Positions 1-7,796 of a stretch of 64,000 nucleotides of DNA are shown piece by piece. Numbering within the stretch: the stretch's first letter is position 1; every line of letters starts with the position of its first letter. The notes beneath the pieces were generated by a model. The model saw nothing but the letters and a program-made list of their open reading frames with translations. It did no database searches and was not told the origin of the DNA. Made by a program: the position numbers and the translations under genes. Origin of the DNA: Mameliella sp. CS4 (GTDB lineage Bacteria > Pseudomonadota > Alphaproteobacteria > Rhodobacterales > Rhodobacteraceae). The stretch is taken from positions 155,602 to 219,601 of the forward strand of contig NZ_JAHXRQ010000006.1 in NCBI RefSeq assembly GCF_019392335.1. Reading direction: 5' to 3'.

Positions 1-73
1 GCGGGTCCTCGCGGAAGGCCTGCATCAGCATCAGGATCTTGTCGGCGGGTTGTTCCTTGATCGTCTCGAACAT
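1..73 (-). CDS. aromatic amino acid aminotransferase, N-terminal fragment
   Basis: Only the first 24 codons lie in the window; the gene runs off the left edge. The start ATG is the complement of 71-73. The visible N-terminus (MFETIKEQPADKILMLMQAF) matches the characteristic beginning of class I aspartate/aromatic aminotransferases of the TyrB/AspC type, which have a 'QPADKIL' helix at this position. These are cytosolic PLP enzymes that transaminate aromatic amino acids or aspartate. The catalytic part is not visible, so substrate cannot be judged. The sulfurtransferase gene lies just upstream on the same strand with a 12-bp gap, suggesting co-transcription. Confidence 0.75.
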   Translation of the reverse strand, partial: MFETIKEQPADKILMLMQAFREDP

Positions 74-85
74 CTCTGTCTCCGA

Positions 86-946
86 TTATTCCGCGGGTCC
101 CGTGGCGACGGGCAGCGTCGGGAAGGCGCCCCATTCCGTCCAGGATCCATCGTATAGCGAATGGTCACTCTTGCCGATGCGTTCCATCGCAAGGCTCAGG
201 ATCGCGGCGGTCACACCAGACCCGCAGGTGGTGATCGCGGGCTTGGCCAGGTCCACACCCGCCGCCTCGAAGACCGCACGCAGGGCGTCGTTGTCCTTCA
301 ACGTGCCGTCATCGGTCAGCAGGCTGCGGTAATGGACATTCTTGGACCCCGGGATATGCCCCGCCCGCAGGCCCTCACGCGGTTCGGGCTCATCCCCCGC
401 GAAGCGCGACGGAGACCGGGCGTCGATCACCTCGGTGTTCTTGAGTTTGGACGCGGCAGAGACCTGGGTCACGTCACGCACAAGGTGGTTCTGGCGGCGC
501 ACGGTCATGTGCCGGTCGCGCACGATCGGATCCATGTCCTCGATCTCGCGGCCCTCGGCCTGCCACTTGGCAAAGCCGCCGTCCAGCACGGCGATGTCAT
601 CCTTGCCCATCAGCTTGAACAGCCACCAGACGCGGGCGGCGGAAAAGATCCCGGCGCCGTCGTAGACCACAACCTGGTGGCCGTCCCCCACGCCCATCGC
701 GCGCATCCGCGACATGAACTTTTCCGGCGGCGGCGCCATATGCGGCAGGTCCGACCGCGCATCCGAAATCTCGTCGATATCGAAGAAACGCGCGCCGGGA
801 ATATGTCCGGCGTCGTATTCGGCACGGCCATCACGGCCCATGTCGGGCAGGTACCAGCTGGCATCCAGGATCCGCAGGTCGGGATCGTTCAGGTGTTTGG
901 CCAGCCACTCGGTCGAAACGAGCGTTTTGGGATCGTCGGCGAACAT
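86..946 (-). CDS. sseA: 3-mercaptopyruvate/thiosulfate sulfurtransferase
   Basis: A 286-residue protein with two rhodanese domains, the usual length for this family. The N-terminal domain (about residues 8-140) begins LVSTEWLAKHL and is the inactive, structural repeat. The C-terminal domain (about 160-285) carries the active-site loop CGSGVTA. The CGSG(V/T) form is typical of mercaptopyruvate sulfurtransferases, whereas thiosulfate enzymes more often have CRKGVTA. It transfers sulfur from 3-mercaptopyruvate to thiol acceptors or cyanide in the cytosol. The start codon at 946 gives MFADDPKTLVST, normal for the family. It precedes the aromatic aminotransferase on the same strand, which could supply the 2-oxo acid substrate; that link is inference. 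Confidence 0.9.
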   Translation of the reverse strand: MFADDPKTLVSTEWLAKHLNDPDLRILDASWYLPDMGRDGRAEYDAGHIPGARFFDIDEISDARSDLPHMAPPPEKFMSRMRAMGVGDGHQVVVYDGAGIFSAARVWWLFKLMGKDDIAVLDGGFAKWQAEGREIEDMDPIVRDRHMTVRRQNHLVRDVTQVSAASKLKNTEVIDARSPSRFAGDEPEPREGLRAGHIPGSKNVHYRSLLTDDGTLKDNDALRAVFEAAGVDLAKPAITTCGSGVTAAILSLAMERIGKSDHSLYDGSWTEWGAFPTLPVATGPAE

Positions 947-1053
947 GGGTCCCCCACAGCGGTCATTACCGTGTGCTTAGGCAAGAGGGGCACGGCTTGC
1001 AAGCGCGTCGCGCCGTGATCTGTCCTCCGGGGCCGTAAATACTGTCCGAACGA

Positions 1054-1530
1054 TCAGCCACGTTCCTTCAGCAGGCGCTGCTTCTGGCGGCTCCAGTCGC
1101 GCTTGGCCTCGGTCGCGCGCTTGTCGACGGTCTTCTTGCCCTTCGCGATACCGATCTTCAGCTTAACGATGCCCTTGTGGTTGAAGTACATCACAAGCGG
1201 CACCAGCGTCATGCCCTTGCGCTGGGTCTCGTTCCACAGCCGGGCCAGTTCACGCCGCGACACCAGCAGCTTGCGCCGCCGCCGCTCCTCATGGCCGAAC
1301 ATCGCGCGCTCGTAAGGGGCGATGTAGCTGTTGACCAGCCAGAGTTCGCCATCCTCCACCGCCGCATAGCTTTCGGCAACATTCCCGGAATTCTCGCGCA
1401 GGGATTTGACCTCGGAGCCGCTCAGCACGATGCCGCATTCCAGATCGTCCTCGATCGCGTAATCGAAGCGCGCGCGCCGGTTCTCGGCGATCACCTTGTA
1501 GTTCGGGTTGCTGTCGGGTTTCTTGGCCAT
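1054..1530 (-). CDS. smpB: SsrA-binding protein SmpB
   Basis: A 158-residue protein with the full SmpB fold. It starts [20 protein letters not shown], contains the core [14 protein letters not shown] and NSYIAPYE, and ends in a basic tail ([20 protein letters not shown]) that enters the ribosomal A site or mRNA channel. SmpB binds tmRNA and brings it to stalled ribosomes for trans-translation. Length and termini are complete. It is divergent from puuE. The tmRNA gene itself is not in this window. Confidence 0.97.
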   Translation of the reverse strand: MAKKPDSNPNYKVIAENRRARFDYAIEDDLECGIVLSGSEVKSLRENSGNVAESYAAVEDGELWLVNSYIAPYERAMFGHEERRRRKLLVSRRELARLWNETQRKGMTLVPLVMYFNHKGIVKLKIGIAKGKKTVDKRATEAKRDWSRQKQRLLKERG

Positions 1531-1589
1531 GATGCGCCTAGATAGTCACTGGCGCGGGGCCTGTCCACCACCCCCGGTGCGCCCCGGGC

Positions 1590-1618
1590 TTGACAATCGG
1601 CGCCGCCCGCAGTGCCTA
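1590..1618 (+). promoter_or_regulatory. candidate sigma-70 promoter for the puuE-uraD gene
   Basis: A perfect -35 hexamer TTGACA at 1590-1595 is followed after 17 bp by a weak -10-like TGCCTA (1613-1618), about 30 bp upstream of the puuE start in the smpB-puuE divergent gap. The -10 match is poor, so this is a tentative call. Confidence 0.35.
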
Positions 1619-1646
1619 AACGACAGACGCAGAGCAAGAGGCAGAG

Positions 1647-3059
1647 ATGAACCGCTATCCCCGCGACATGATTGGCCACGGCCCCAACCGGCCCGATCCG
1701 CAATGGCCCGGCGGCGCGCGGATCGCGGTGCAATTCGTCCTCAACTACGAGGAAGGCGGCGAGAATTGCCTGCTGCACGGCGATACCGGCTCCGAAGGCT
1801 TCCTGTCGGACATTCCCGGCGCGGCCCCCTGGCCGGGGATGCGCCACTGGAACATGGAATCGATCTATGAATATGGCGCCCGCGCTGGCTTCTGGCGCCT
1901 TCACGAGGTGTTCACCGGCGCGGATATTCCGCTCACGATCTATGGCGTCGCCACGGCGCTGGCCCGCTCTCCCGAACAGGTCGAGGCCATGAAAGAGGCA
2001 GGATGGGAAATCGCCAGTCACGGGTTGAAATGGATCGAGCACCGCGACATGCCCGAGGACGAAGAACGCGCCCAGATCGCCGAGGCCATCGCCCTGCACA
2101 CCGAGGTGGTGGGGGACCCGCCGCGCGGCTGGTACACCGGGCGCTGCTCCATGAACACGGTCGCGCTGACCGCCGAAACCGGGCAATTCGCTTATATCTC
2201 GGACACCTACGACGACGACCTGCCCTATTGGCGAGATTTCGACGGGCACCCGCAACTGGTCATCCCCTACACGCTGGAGGCCAACGACATGCGCTTTGCG
2301 GGTGCACCGGGCTGGGTGACGGGGCAGGATTTCGGCCAGTATCTTTGTGATGCCTTCGATACGCTATATGCCGAAGGACAGGGCGGAAAACCCGCCATGA
2401 TGAGCGTCGGACTGCACTGCCGCCTGATCGGACGTCCGGGCAAGATCGCCGGGCTGAAGCGCTTTCTCGACCATATCGCCACGCATGAAGGCGTCTGGAC
2501 CCCGACCCGACTGCAAATCGCCGAACACTGGGCTGCGACCCATCCGCCGATCACGTTCGAGCGCCCCTCGCAGCTGGACCGCGAGACATTCGTGACGCGT
2601 TTCGGCGGCATCTACGAGCATAGTGCCTGGGTGGCGGACCGTGCCTGGGATCTGGAACTGGGCCCCGCACATGACCGCCCCGCCGGGCTGGCAAATGCGC
2701 TGGCCCGCGCCTTTCGCCGCGCCACCGAACAGGAACGGCTGGACGTGTTGCGCGCGCACCCGGACCTCGCCGGAAAACTGGCCGCCGCGCGCCGCCTGAC
2801 CGCCGAGAGCACCACCGAACAGGCCAGCGCCGGCCTTGACGCCCTGACGGACGAAGAACGCAGGCGTTTCACCGAACTCAACGACGCCTACACCGAAAAA
2901 CACGGGTTTCCCTTCATCATTGCCGTGCGCGACCATGACAAGCCGGGCATCCTCGACGCCTTCGCCCACCGCCTTCAGAACGACAACGAGACGGAATTCG
3001 CCGAAGCGTGCCGCCAGGTCGAACGGATTGCGCGCCTGCGCCTCGACGCCCTGCTCTGA
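1647..3059 (+). CDS. puuE-uraD: allantoinase PuuE fused to OHCU decarboxylase UraD
   Basis: A 470-residue bifunctional protein. Residues about 1-305 form a polysaccharide-deacetylase-like NodB fold of the PuuE allantoinase family (start MNRYPRDMIGHGPN; motifs FVLNYEEGGE, EIASHGLKW and YTGRCSMNT). Residues about 310-470 are a complete OHCU decarboxylase (FGGIYEHSAWVADRAW, AHPDLAGKLA, ELNDAYTEKHGFPFIIAV). UraD decarboxylates 2-oxo-4-hydroxy-4-carboxy-5-ureidoimidazoline to S-allantoin, and PuuE hydrolyses allantoin to allantoate, so one chain carries two successive steps of urate breakdown. The ribosome-binding site is AGAGGCAGAG. Ureidoglycolate lyase follows on the same strand. A helix at the junction, rather than a stop or frameshift, shows a genuine fusion. 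Confidence 0.93.
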   Translation: MNRYPRDMIGHGPNRPDPQWPGGARIAVQFVLNYEEGGENCLLHGDTGSEGFLSDIPGAAPWPGMRHWNMESIYEYGARAGFWRLHEVFTGADIPLTIYGVATALARSPEQVEAMKEAGWEIASHGLKWIEHRDMPEDEERAQIAEAIALHTEVVGDPPRGWYTGRCSMNTVALTAETGQFAYISDTYDDDLPYWRDFDGHPQLVIPYTLEANDMRFAGAPGWVTGQDFGQYLCDAFDTLYAEGQGGKPAMMSVGLHCRLIGRPGKIAGLKRFLDHIATHEGVWTPTRLQIAEHWAATHPPITFERPSQLDRETFVTRFGGIYEHSAWVADRAWDLELGPAHDRPAGLANALARAFRRATEQERLDVLRAHPDLAGKLAAARRLTAESTTEQASAGLDALTDEERRRFTELNDAYTEKHGFPFIIAVRDHDKPGILDAFAHRLQNDNETEFAEACRQVERIARLRLDALL

Positions 3060-3068
3060 CGCCCCAGC

Positions 3069-3126
3069 TTCTTCTTGGTGAAAATACCCCCCCGGGGGGG
3101 CCGCAGGGCGGGGGCGCCGCCCCCTC
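3069..3126 (+). repeat. intergenic GC-rich repeat, copy 1 (TTCTTGG / CCCCCGGGGG / GGGGGC-GCCCCC family)
   Basis: Same layout as 19776-19838 and 21984-22046: TTCTTCTTGG, an AAATAC/AAATAT box, a CCCCCGGGG-type palindrome, GCAGGG, then a GGGGGC...GCCCCC stem. At the other two copies the element directly follows the stop codon of a minus-strand gene, so it can act as a terminator there. Here it has the same orientation on the plus strand but sits in the 84-bp gap between puuE-uraD and allA, upstream of allA. Confidence 0.75.
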
Positions 3127-3143
3127 TACCGAAAGGCAAGGAC

Positions 3144-3629
3144 ATGCAGCAGATCATCGCCCGGCCGCTGACACACAGCGCCTTTGCCCCCTTTGGTGAG
3201 GTGCTGGAGGTCAAGGGGCCACCCGACAAGCTGATCAACGCGGGCAAATGTGGACGCCACCATGACCTTGCGCGGCTGGATTTCGGCCCCGATGGACGGG
3301 CAGGCATCAGCCTCTTCGATGCCGAGCCGCGCGCCCTGCCCTACGTCCTGGACCTTGTCGAACGCCACCCCGAAGGCAGCCAGGCCTTCCTGCCCATGCA
3401 CCGCAACCCCTGGCTGGTCATCGTGGCCGAACCGGGCGACCGGCCGGGGACGATCCACGCCTTCCTCGCCGGCCCCGGACAGGGTGTGAATTTCCATCGC
3501 GGCACCTGGCACGGCGTGCTGACGCCCCTGTCCGCGCCCGGGCTCTTTGCCGTGGTCGACCGGATCGGGGACACTGCCAACCTGCAAGAGGTGAGACTGA
3601 ACCCGCCGGTCGAAGTCACCCTGCCCTGA
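3144..3629 (+). CDS. allA: ureidoglycolate lyase
   Basis: A 161-residue protein of the AllA cupin family. It starts MQQIIARPLTHSAFAPFGEV and contains the hallmark GVNFHRGTWHGVLTPL (metal-binding cupin histidines) and the C-terminal FAVVDRIG. It splits ureidoglycolate into glyoxylate and urea, the last step of allantoin use, and completes the pathway with the upstream PuuE-UraD fusion. The ATG at 3144 is chosen because GAAAGGCAAGG precedes it and homologues begin with this residue. The frame stays open upstream through the intergenic repeat, but that part is not protein-like. Confidence 0.93.
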   Translation: MQQIIARPLTHSAFAPFGEVLEVKGPPDKLINAGKCGRHHDLARLDFGPDGRAGISLFDAEPRALPYVLDLVERHPEGSQAFLPMHRNPWLVIVAEPGDRPGTIHAFLAGPGQGVNFHRGTWHGVLTPLSAPGLFAVVDRIGDTANLQEVRLNPPVEVTLP

Positions 3630-3640
3630 AGGCAGAACGC

Positions 3641-3666
3641 AAAAAGGGGCCTCCGAAGAGACCCCT
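3641..3666 (-). terminator. rho-independent terminator of the His/Asn-rich secreted protein gene
   Basis: Read on the minus strand: an 8-bp stem GGGGTCTC/GAGGCCCC closed by a TTCG tetraloop and followed by TTTTT. It lies 45 bp after the stop codon of the gene at 3712-4044. Convergent allA ends at 3629, so it may also block read-through from that side. Confidence 0.85.
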
Positions 3667-3711
3667 CGCTGCCCCGTGTCGGGGACTGCTCGATCCTGGG
3701 TGCCCGTATCC

Positions 3712-4044
3712 TTACCAGCAGCGCTGGCCATAGCGGTTCCAGCCGTTGCGGCATCCGTTGTAATGACCGCCTTTGCGCTTCCAGTTGCCGCCGTGATGGT
3801 GCCGCTTCTTCCACTTGCCGCCATTGTGCTGACGATACTTCCAGTGCCCGTTGTGGTGCCGCTGGTTCACGACCCGGCCGCGATGCTGGTTTTCGATCGC
3901 CTGGCCAAGAATGTAGAGGCCAACCGCCGCGCCCAGGAATCGCTTGAGGTCCTTGTTGTTGCGGGCCTGCGCAGGCGAGGCCGCAGCCAAGGACAGGACC
4001 AATGCGCCGGCAGCGACAATGGATGTGATGAGACGTGCAGACAT
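3712..4044 (-). CDS. small secreted His/Asn/Arg-rich protein, function unknown
   Basis: A 110-residue protein. Residues 1-26 are a clear signal peptide (MSARLITSIVAAGALVLSLA, cleavage near ASPAQA). Next is a short hydrophobic segment (FLGAAVGLYILGQAI), then an unusual tail of His-, Asn-, Gly- and Arg-rich near-repeats (HHNGHWKY, HHHGGNWK, GGHYNGC). It ends with two cysteines in CRNGWNRYGQRCW. The start ATG at 4044 follows GAGGAGAAC. The composition suggests metal or polyanion binding in the periplasm, but nothing fixes a function. Histidine-rich secreted proteins of this kind recur in Rhodobacteraceae as uncharacterised proteins. A strong terminator follows it. Confidence 0.75.
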   Translation of the reverse strand: MSARLITSIVAAGALVLSLAAASPAQARNNKDLKRFLGAAVGLYILGQAIENQHRGRVVNQRHHNGHWKYRQHNGGKWKKRHHHGGNWKRKGGHYNGCRNGWNRYGQRCW

Positions 4045-4132
4045 GAGGTGTTCTCCTCTCACGAGTGGGGGGCGGAGCCGCGTCAAGTCAGCGACTCCCG
4101 ACCTCAGCCTCTTGCCTGCCCTCCCGGCGGCT

Positions 4133-4154
4133 CAATATCAGTCCGTGGATATTG
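4133..4154. promoter_or_regulatory. inverted repeat, possible operator
   Basis: CAATATC and GATATTG form a perfect 7-bp inverted repeat with an 8-bp spacer, in the divergent gap between the secreted protein at 3712-4044 and the one starting at 4220. It has the size of a dimeric repressor site. The regulator is unknown. Confidence 0.35.
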
Positions 4155-4219
4155 GATAACCTCCCTCCCAGACCCTTCGCGTTATTGAATTTCTTGGCCG
4201 GACAGCGCAGTTTGGGATC

Positions 4220-4540
4220 ATGTCCCGAACCCGGCGTATCCTCATGTCCACGACTCTTGCCAGACTGCTTTCCGCTGCCCTTGTCGTCGTTGCGCTGGCC
4301 TTGCCCAGCTCGGCGGCGGCGGATTGCTACATCCATTACAAGGCCAAGCGCGACACACCCAAGTATGGCCTGCACTATGGTATCGTGCAATCCTCGGGGT
4401 CTTGCCCGTCGTCGCCCGAACGCGCTGTCCGGTCCCGTATTTCATCGGGCGGCTGGGCGCTTTTGGGCATTGTAAAGGTCACCACGTCGCCCCCCACCGC
4501 AACGGAACTCGAATTTGCAAAGCAACACTATTACCGCTAG
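4220..4540 (+). CDS. small secreted protein, function unknown
   Basis: A 106-residue protein with an N-terminal signal peptide (LARLLSAALVVVALALPSSA, cleavage after AAA) and a mature part of about 70 residues with two cysteines (DCYIHYKAK and SSGSCPSS), possibly a disulfide pair. An internal ATG at 4244 would remove the first eight residues and still leave a good signal peptide. The 3' end overlaps the next gene by 26 bp in another frame if that gene starts at the TTG. I do not recognise a family. Confidence 0.55.
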   Translation: MSRTRRILMSTTLARLLSAALVVVALALPSSAAADCYIHYKAKRDTPKYGLHYGIVQSSGSCPSSPERAVRSRISSGGWALLGIVKVTTSPPTATELEFAKQHYYR

Positions 4541-5219
4541 CGAAAGCCGCCGCTCGGGCAGCCGCATCGTCATGTTGGGCATTTTCGCCATCGTGACGAT
4601 CCTGGGTCTGGCCGGGGCGGTCCTGCTGCTGACCCTGCCGGACGGCAACGCCTTCAACGCGCGGGTCGAACGTATCTTTCTGGAAAACGACAACCTCGCC
4701 AGCCAGGCCGAGGTCAAGCTGCTGGAGATCCTGGCCCAGTCCGGCACCGCCTTTTCCGACACGCTGGCCAGCTACCGCATGGTGATTTTCGTGCTGCTGG
4801 TCTTTGCCGCCGCGCTCCTGGTCGCGGCGCTGGTCTTCCTGGTCATGCTGGTCTCGCTCAACCGGCGCATGGCCCAGATCGAACGGTCGGGCATCGAGGT
4901 CTCCAGCCTCATCATCTCGCGCGAGGAAAACACCGTCTATCTGAACACGATGGGGTTCAAGCTGACCGACGCGATGATGGAAACCCTGGCCGTGCTGGCC
5001 GAGGCCCGGCTGGACGACGAGATGCTGACCGGCAGCCAGATCGAGGCGGTGATCTCGGGCAAGTCAGAGGCGGATTGCGACGAGGCCTCTGGCGCAACGC
5101 GGATCAAGCGGTTGCGCGACGGGCTGGGCAACCAGATGGTCAGCGAGTTGCTGGTCAAGAATATCGCCCGGCGCGGCTACATGCTGGCCATCGACAAAGG
5201 CGTGATCGAGGTGGTCTGA
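4515..5219 (+). CDS. two-TM membrane protein with a C-terminal winged-helix-like domain
   Basis: A 234-residue protein with two strongly hydrophobic helices (residues about 19-41 and 88-117) flanking a ~45-residue loop. A cytoplasmic C-terminal part of ~115 residues follows. Its last 60 residues (GATRIKRLRDGLGNQMVSEL then IARRGYML) resemble the recognition helix and wing of OmpR-type winged helices (..vsRLRkkLg....i.tvrg.GY.l). That would make it a membrane-anchored DNA-binding protein with order reversed relative to ToxR/CadC; this is inference. The start is uncertain: TTG at 4515 overlaps the previous gene, ATG at 4572 would leave only two residues before TM1. Confidence 0.7.
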   Translation: MQSNTITASESRRSGSRIVMLGIFAIVTILGLAGAVLLLTLPDGNAFNARVERIFLENDNLASQAEVKLLEILAQSGTAFSDTLASYRMVIFVLLVFAAALLVAALVFLVMLVSLNRRMAQIERSGIEVSSLIISREENTVYLNTMGFKLTDAMMETLAVLAEARLDDEMLTGSQIEAVISGKSEADCDEASGATRIKRLRDGLGNQMVSELLVKNIARRGYMLAIDKGVIEVV

Positions 5220-5246
5220 CCGGCTGAACCGGCCCCGAATGCCGCC

Positions 5247-6857
5247 TCAGAACAGCGCCGATTCCGCGGCGCTCGCCTCCTCCACCTCGCCAAGCCGGGT
5301 CTGCACCTGCAATCCCGCACGCAGTTCACCCCGCAGCGCCAGCAGGGTGCGCTTGTGGTCCGCCTTGTGTTCCAGCACGGCACGGTTGCGCGCCGCCGAC
5401 TGGCGCAAGAAGGCCTTCCAGGGCTTTTCCGGCAGCGCGAAAGAGCGGTTCAACCGGCCATCGCCATAGCCGTTGTCATAAACCTGTTTGCCCAACAGCA
5501 CGGCGGTAAAGACGTTGTAGGTGAACAGATGCGCCGATGGCACGTCCAGCGGCGTGGGCAGTTGGTGTTTCCACAGGTCCAGCAGGTGTTCCAGCCGGTC
5601 GGAAATCTTCAACTGGGAGCGCGAATCCATCCAGTAGGGATCGTCGGTGCGGTTGTTCAGCCGGTAGTGCAGGCAGATGAAATCCCGCACCTCGTTGAAC
5701 ATGCCGTCCGACACCTTGTTGTAGGCGTCGCGGGTGGCCTCCTCGTAGTCCTGGCTGGGGAAATACTGCAACAGCCAGCGCAGCCCCATGTCGATCATGT
5801 GGATCGCGGTGGATTCCAGCGGCTCGATGAAACCGCCCGAAAGGCCCAGCGCGATGCAGTTCTTGACCCAGGCCCGGCGTGACCGGCCCACCCGCATCGG
5901 GATCACGCGCGGCTCTGCCCCGGGCGGCGCCATGTCACCCAGATGGGACAGGAACTCCTCTGCCGCCTGGTCGTCTGTCCGATGGGCCGAGGAAAAGACA
6001 TAGCCCGTACCGATCCGGTTAAAGAGCGGCACCGCCCAGCTCCATCCGGCGCCCAGCGCGGTGGACTGCGTGGCGGCGCGAATCCTGTCCGGGTCCGGAT
6101 GGGGCACCTGCAGGGCCATCGCACGGTCGTTGCCCAGGTAATCCGCATAGCTGACAAAGGGTTCGTCCAGCGCCTTCTGGATCACCAGCCCGCGAAAGCC
6201 GGTGCAATCCAGAACCAGTTGCACCGGATGCCTGCCCGTTTCCCGCAATTGCAAAGCGGCGACAAACCCGCGCTCGTCCAGCTCCACGTCATCGACATCG
6301 TCCAGGATGTGCGCGATGCCCTGCGCGCGGCCCCGTTCCGCCAGCAGCCCAGCGAATTTCACTGCATCCAGGTGATAGGCATAACCCGCGCGGGGCATCG
6401 GATCCTCCCCCTGTTTGTTCAGGGAAAACGGGCCTTTCCATGTCTCGAAAAGATCCATGAGGGGCGAAAAGGACCGGATGTAATCCCGGTTGCCCGCGCC
6501 ATAGGCCTGAAAGTAATGGCCCGCCTCGACGCCCTCGATCCGGGGCGGGCTGGCAAAGGGATTCATGTAGCGGATAAAGCGCCCCTTCCGGTCGACGTTC
6601 CAATCGTTGAACATGACCCCCATCTTGAACGAGGCGTTACAGCGGCGCATGAACTCCCGGTCGTCGATGCCCATCTCGCGGAGCGTGGCGGGCATGTGCG
6701 GCACCGTCGCCTCGCCCACGCCCACGGTGGGCACGTTGGGCGATTCAATCAGCGTGATCTTGATCTTCGCCGCGCATTTGGCGCGCAGGAAACAGGCGGC
6801 CAGCCAACCTGCCGTGCCGCCCCCCACGATGGTGATGGATGTGATCGGATCCCCCAT
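5247..6857 (-). CDS. flavin-dependent tryptophan halogenase family protein
   Basis: A 536-residue protein of normal length for FADH2-dependent halogenases (PrnA/RebH family). Visible motifs are the dinucleotide-binding GGGTAGW (residues about 12-18), VGVGEATVP, the segment CNASFKMGVMFNDW holding the lysine equivalent to catalytic Lys79 of PrnA, and GWSWAVPL in place of the WxWxIP motif that blocks monooxygenase chemistry. The family chlorinates or brominates indoles using hypohalous acid made at the flavin; many members of this subgroup act on unknown or macromolecular substrates. A good Shine-Dalgarno (GGGAGGG) precedes the ATG at 6857. It lies 64 bp downstream of a 2OG-Fe(II) oxygenase on the same strand. 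No dedicated flavin reductase or biosynthetic cluster is adjacent. Confidence 0.88.
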   Translation of the reverse strand: MGDPITSITIVGGGTAGWLAACFLRAKCAAKIKITLIESPNVPTVGVGEATVPHMPATLREMGIDDREFMRRCNASFKMGVMFNDWNVDRKGRFIRYMNPFASPPRIEGVEAGHYFQAYGAGNRDYIRSFSPLMDLFETWKGPFSLNKQGEDPMPRAGYAYHLDAVKFAGLLAERGRAQGIAHILDDVDDVELDERGFVAALQLRETGRHPVQLVLDCTGFRGLVIQKALDEPFVSYADYLGNDRAMALQVPHPDPDRIRAATQSTALGAGWSWAVPLFNRIGTGYVFSSAHRTDDQAAEEFLSHLGDMAPPGAEPRVIPMRVGRSRRAWVKNCIALGLSGGFIEPLESTAIHMIDMGLRWLLQYFPSQDYEEATRDAYNKVSDGMFNEVRDFICLHYRLNNRTDDPYWMDSRSQLKISDRLEHLLDLWKHQLPTPLDVPSAHLFTYNVFTAVLLGKQVYDNGYGDGRLNRSFALPEKPWKAFLRQSAARNRAVLEHKADHKRTLLALRGELRAGLQVQTRLGEVEEASAAESALF

Positions 6858-6921
6858 GCCGCTGCCCTCCCCGCAACTTACGTGGGGTCAGCCTAGCGGC
6901 AGGCGGGCAAATGGCAAAGGG

Positions 6922-7473
6922 TCAGGTGAAATCCGGTCCATGCACCCAGGTGGTCAGGGAATAGCGCTGGCCCAAGGTTACGGGCGTCACCCGGTGCAAC
7001 GTGAAGCTGGGGAAAAGGATGGCGCTGCCGCGTGTCGCATCCGCCGTTTTCACCTGGCCATTGCCGTTCATCTCCAGCCGCCCGCCCTTGTAGGCGCTGC
7101 TGTCGCTCAGCTGTGAGACAAGCGTCAGCTTGCGTTTTTGCGCGAAGGTGCCGGCACCGATGTCCGAATGCCAGTCAAAGTGCCCGCCCGCGTCAGAGGC
7201 GTAAAGCGCCACCTGCGCCCGCTCGGCGAATTCGGTCAGGGCAAAGCCGAAATGCGCGCGGTTCACATCGCGCACAACCTCCATCACCCGGCGAAAGACC
7301 CAGGCGCCCTCACCGTCTTCGTCCAGCCAGGTGATGCGGGCGACGCGGATAGTCTCGTTCTGGCGTCCGCGCACCAGCCCGGCATCGCTGAACTCCCGCG
7401 CCTGGGTCAGGCGGATGATCTGGTCGCACTCGATGTCGGAAAACATCCGGTCGAGCGAATAGGGTGACAGCAT
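6922..7473 (-). CDS. 2OG-Fe(II) oxygenase (prolyl 4-hydroxylase-like)
   Basis: About 183 residues with a P4Hc/2OG-FeII_Oxy fold. The metal ligands are visible as HFDWHSD (HxD) and the distal His of FTLHRVTPVTLG, followed by the Arg of GQRYSLTTW that binds the 2-oxoglutarate carboxylate. Such enzymes hydroxylate proteins, peptides or small molecules. The start is set at ATG 7473 (MLSPYSLDRMFSDIECDQII), where the family N-terminus begins; the frame also opens 13 codons earlier at a GTG. It is upstream of and co-directional with the halogenase, and such pairs recur around tryptophan-halogenase genes, so the two may act on the same target. That target is unknown. Confidence 0.85.
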   Translation of the reverse strand: MLSPYSLDRMFSDIECDQIIRLTQAREFSDAGLVRGRQNETIRVARITWLDEDGEGAWVFRRVMEVVRDVNRAHFGFALTEFAERAQVALYASDAGGHFDWHSDIGAGTFAQKRKLTLVSQLSDSSAYKGGRLEMNGNGQVKTADATRGSAILFPSFTLHRVTPVTLGQRYSLTTWVHGPDFT

Positions 7474-7624
7474 GCAGATGCCCCGATGGAAAGGATCTGC
7501 GTCGCATGCCACCGGCCAGCGACGGATGCCGATCCGTTTGCGACACGAAAGGCTGAAACCGTCACATTTCTTTGACGGGCAGCCCGGGTCCGGAATTCCG
7601 GACCGGTATATTCGAATAATTGAC

Positions 7625-7653
7625 TTGACCCATGAATGATGCCCGCTTATTTA
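7625..7653 (+). promoter_or_regulatory. promoter of the tRNA-Ser/tRNA-Cys pair
   Basis: TTGACC (7625-7630), a 17-bp spacer and TATTTA (7648-7653) make a good sigma-70-type promoter about 50 bp upstream of the first tRNA. The surrounding 100 bp is AT-richer than the genes around it. There is no other gene here it could serve. Confidence 0.6.
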
Positions 7654-7705
7654 CCCCAACATGAACACGCAAATGACATATCGCAGTTGTTGCTGACCTC
7701 CCTCC

Positions 7706-7793
7706 GGTAGGTAAACCCGCAAGGTGCGGGGCACGACTGCTAATCGTTGCGTTCTTTCCCAAGAATTTGGTTCGAGACCAATGCCTACCGCCA
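7706..7793 (+). tRNA. tRNA-Ser (anticodon GCT), divergent
   Basis: A class II tRNA. The acceptor stem is GGTAGGT/GCCTACC with discriminator G and an encoded CCA (7791-7793). The D stem is CCC/GGG with an AAGG-containing loop, and the anticodon loop CTGCTAA reads GCT (serine AGC/AGU). The long variable arm is TTCTT/AAGAA and the T loop is TTCGAGA. Oddities: position 8 is A rather than the near-universal U, the last acceptor pair is T-G, and the first T-stem pair is a mismatch. It may be a divergent extra copy or a decaying one. tRNA-Cys starts 3 nt after the CCA. Confidence 0.8.
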
Positions 7794-7796
7794 TTG

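Noticed and set aside
161..1018. Long plus-strand ORF over the sulfurtransferase
   Set aside because: Antisense shadow of sseA in high-GC DNA; no family features, rich in Arg/Gly/His.
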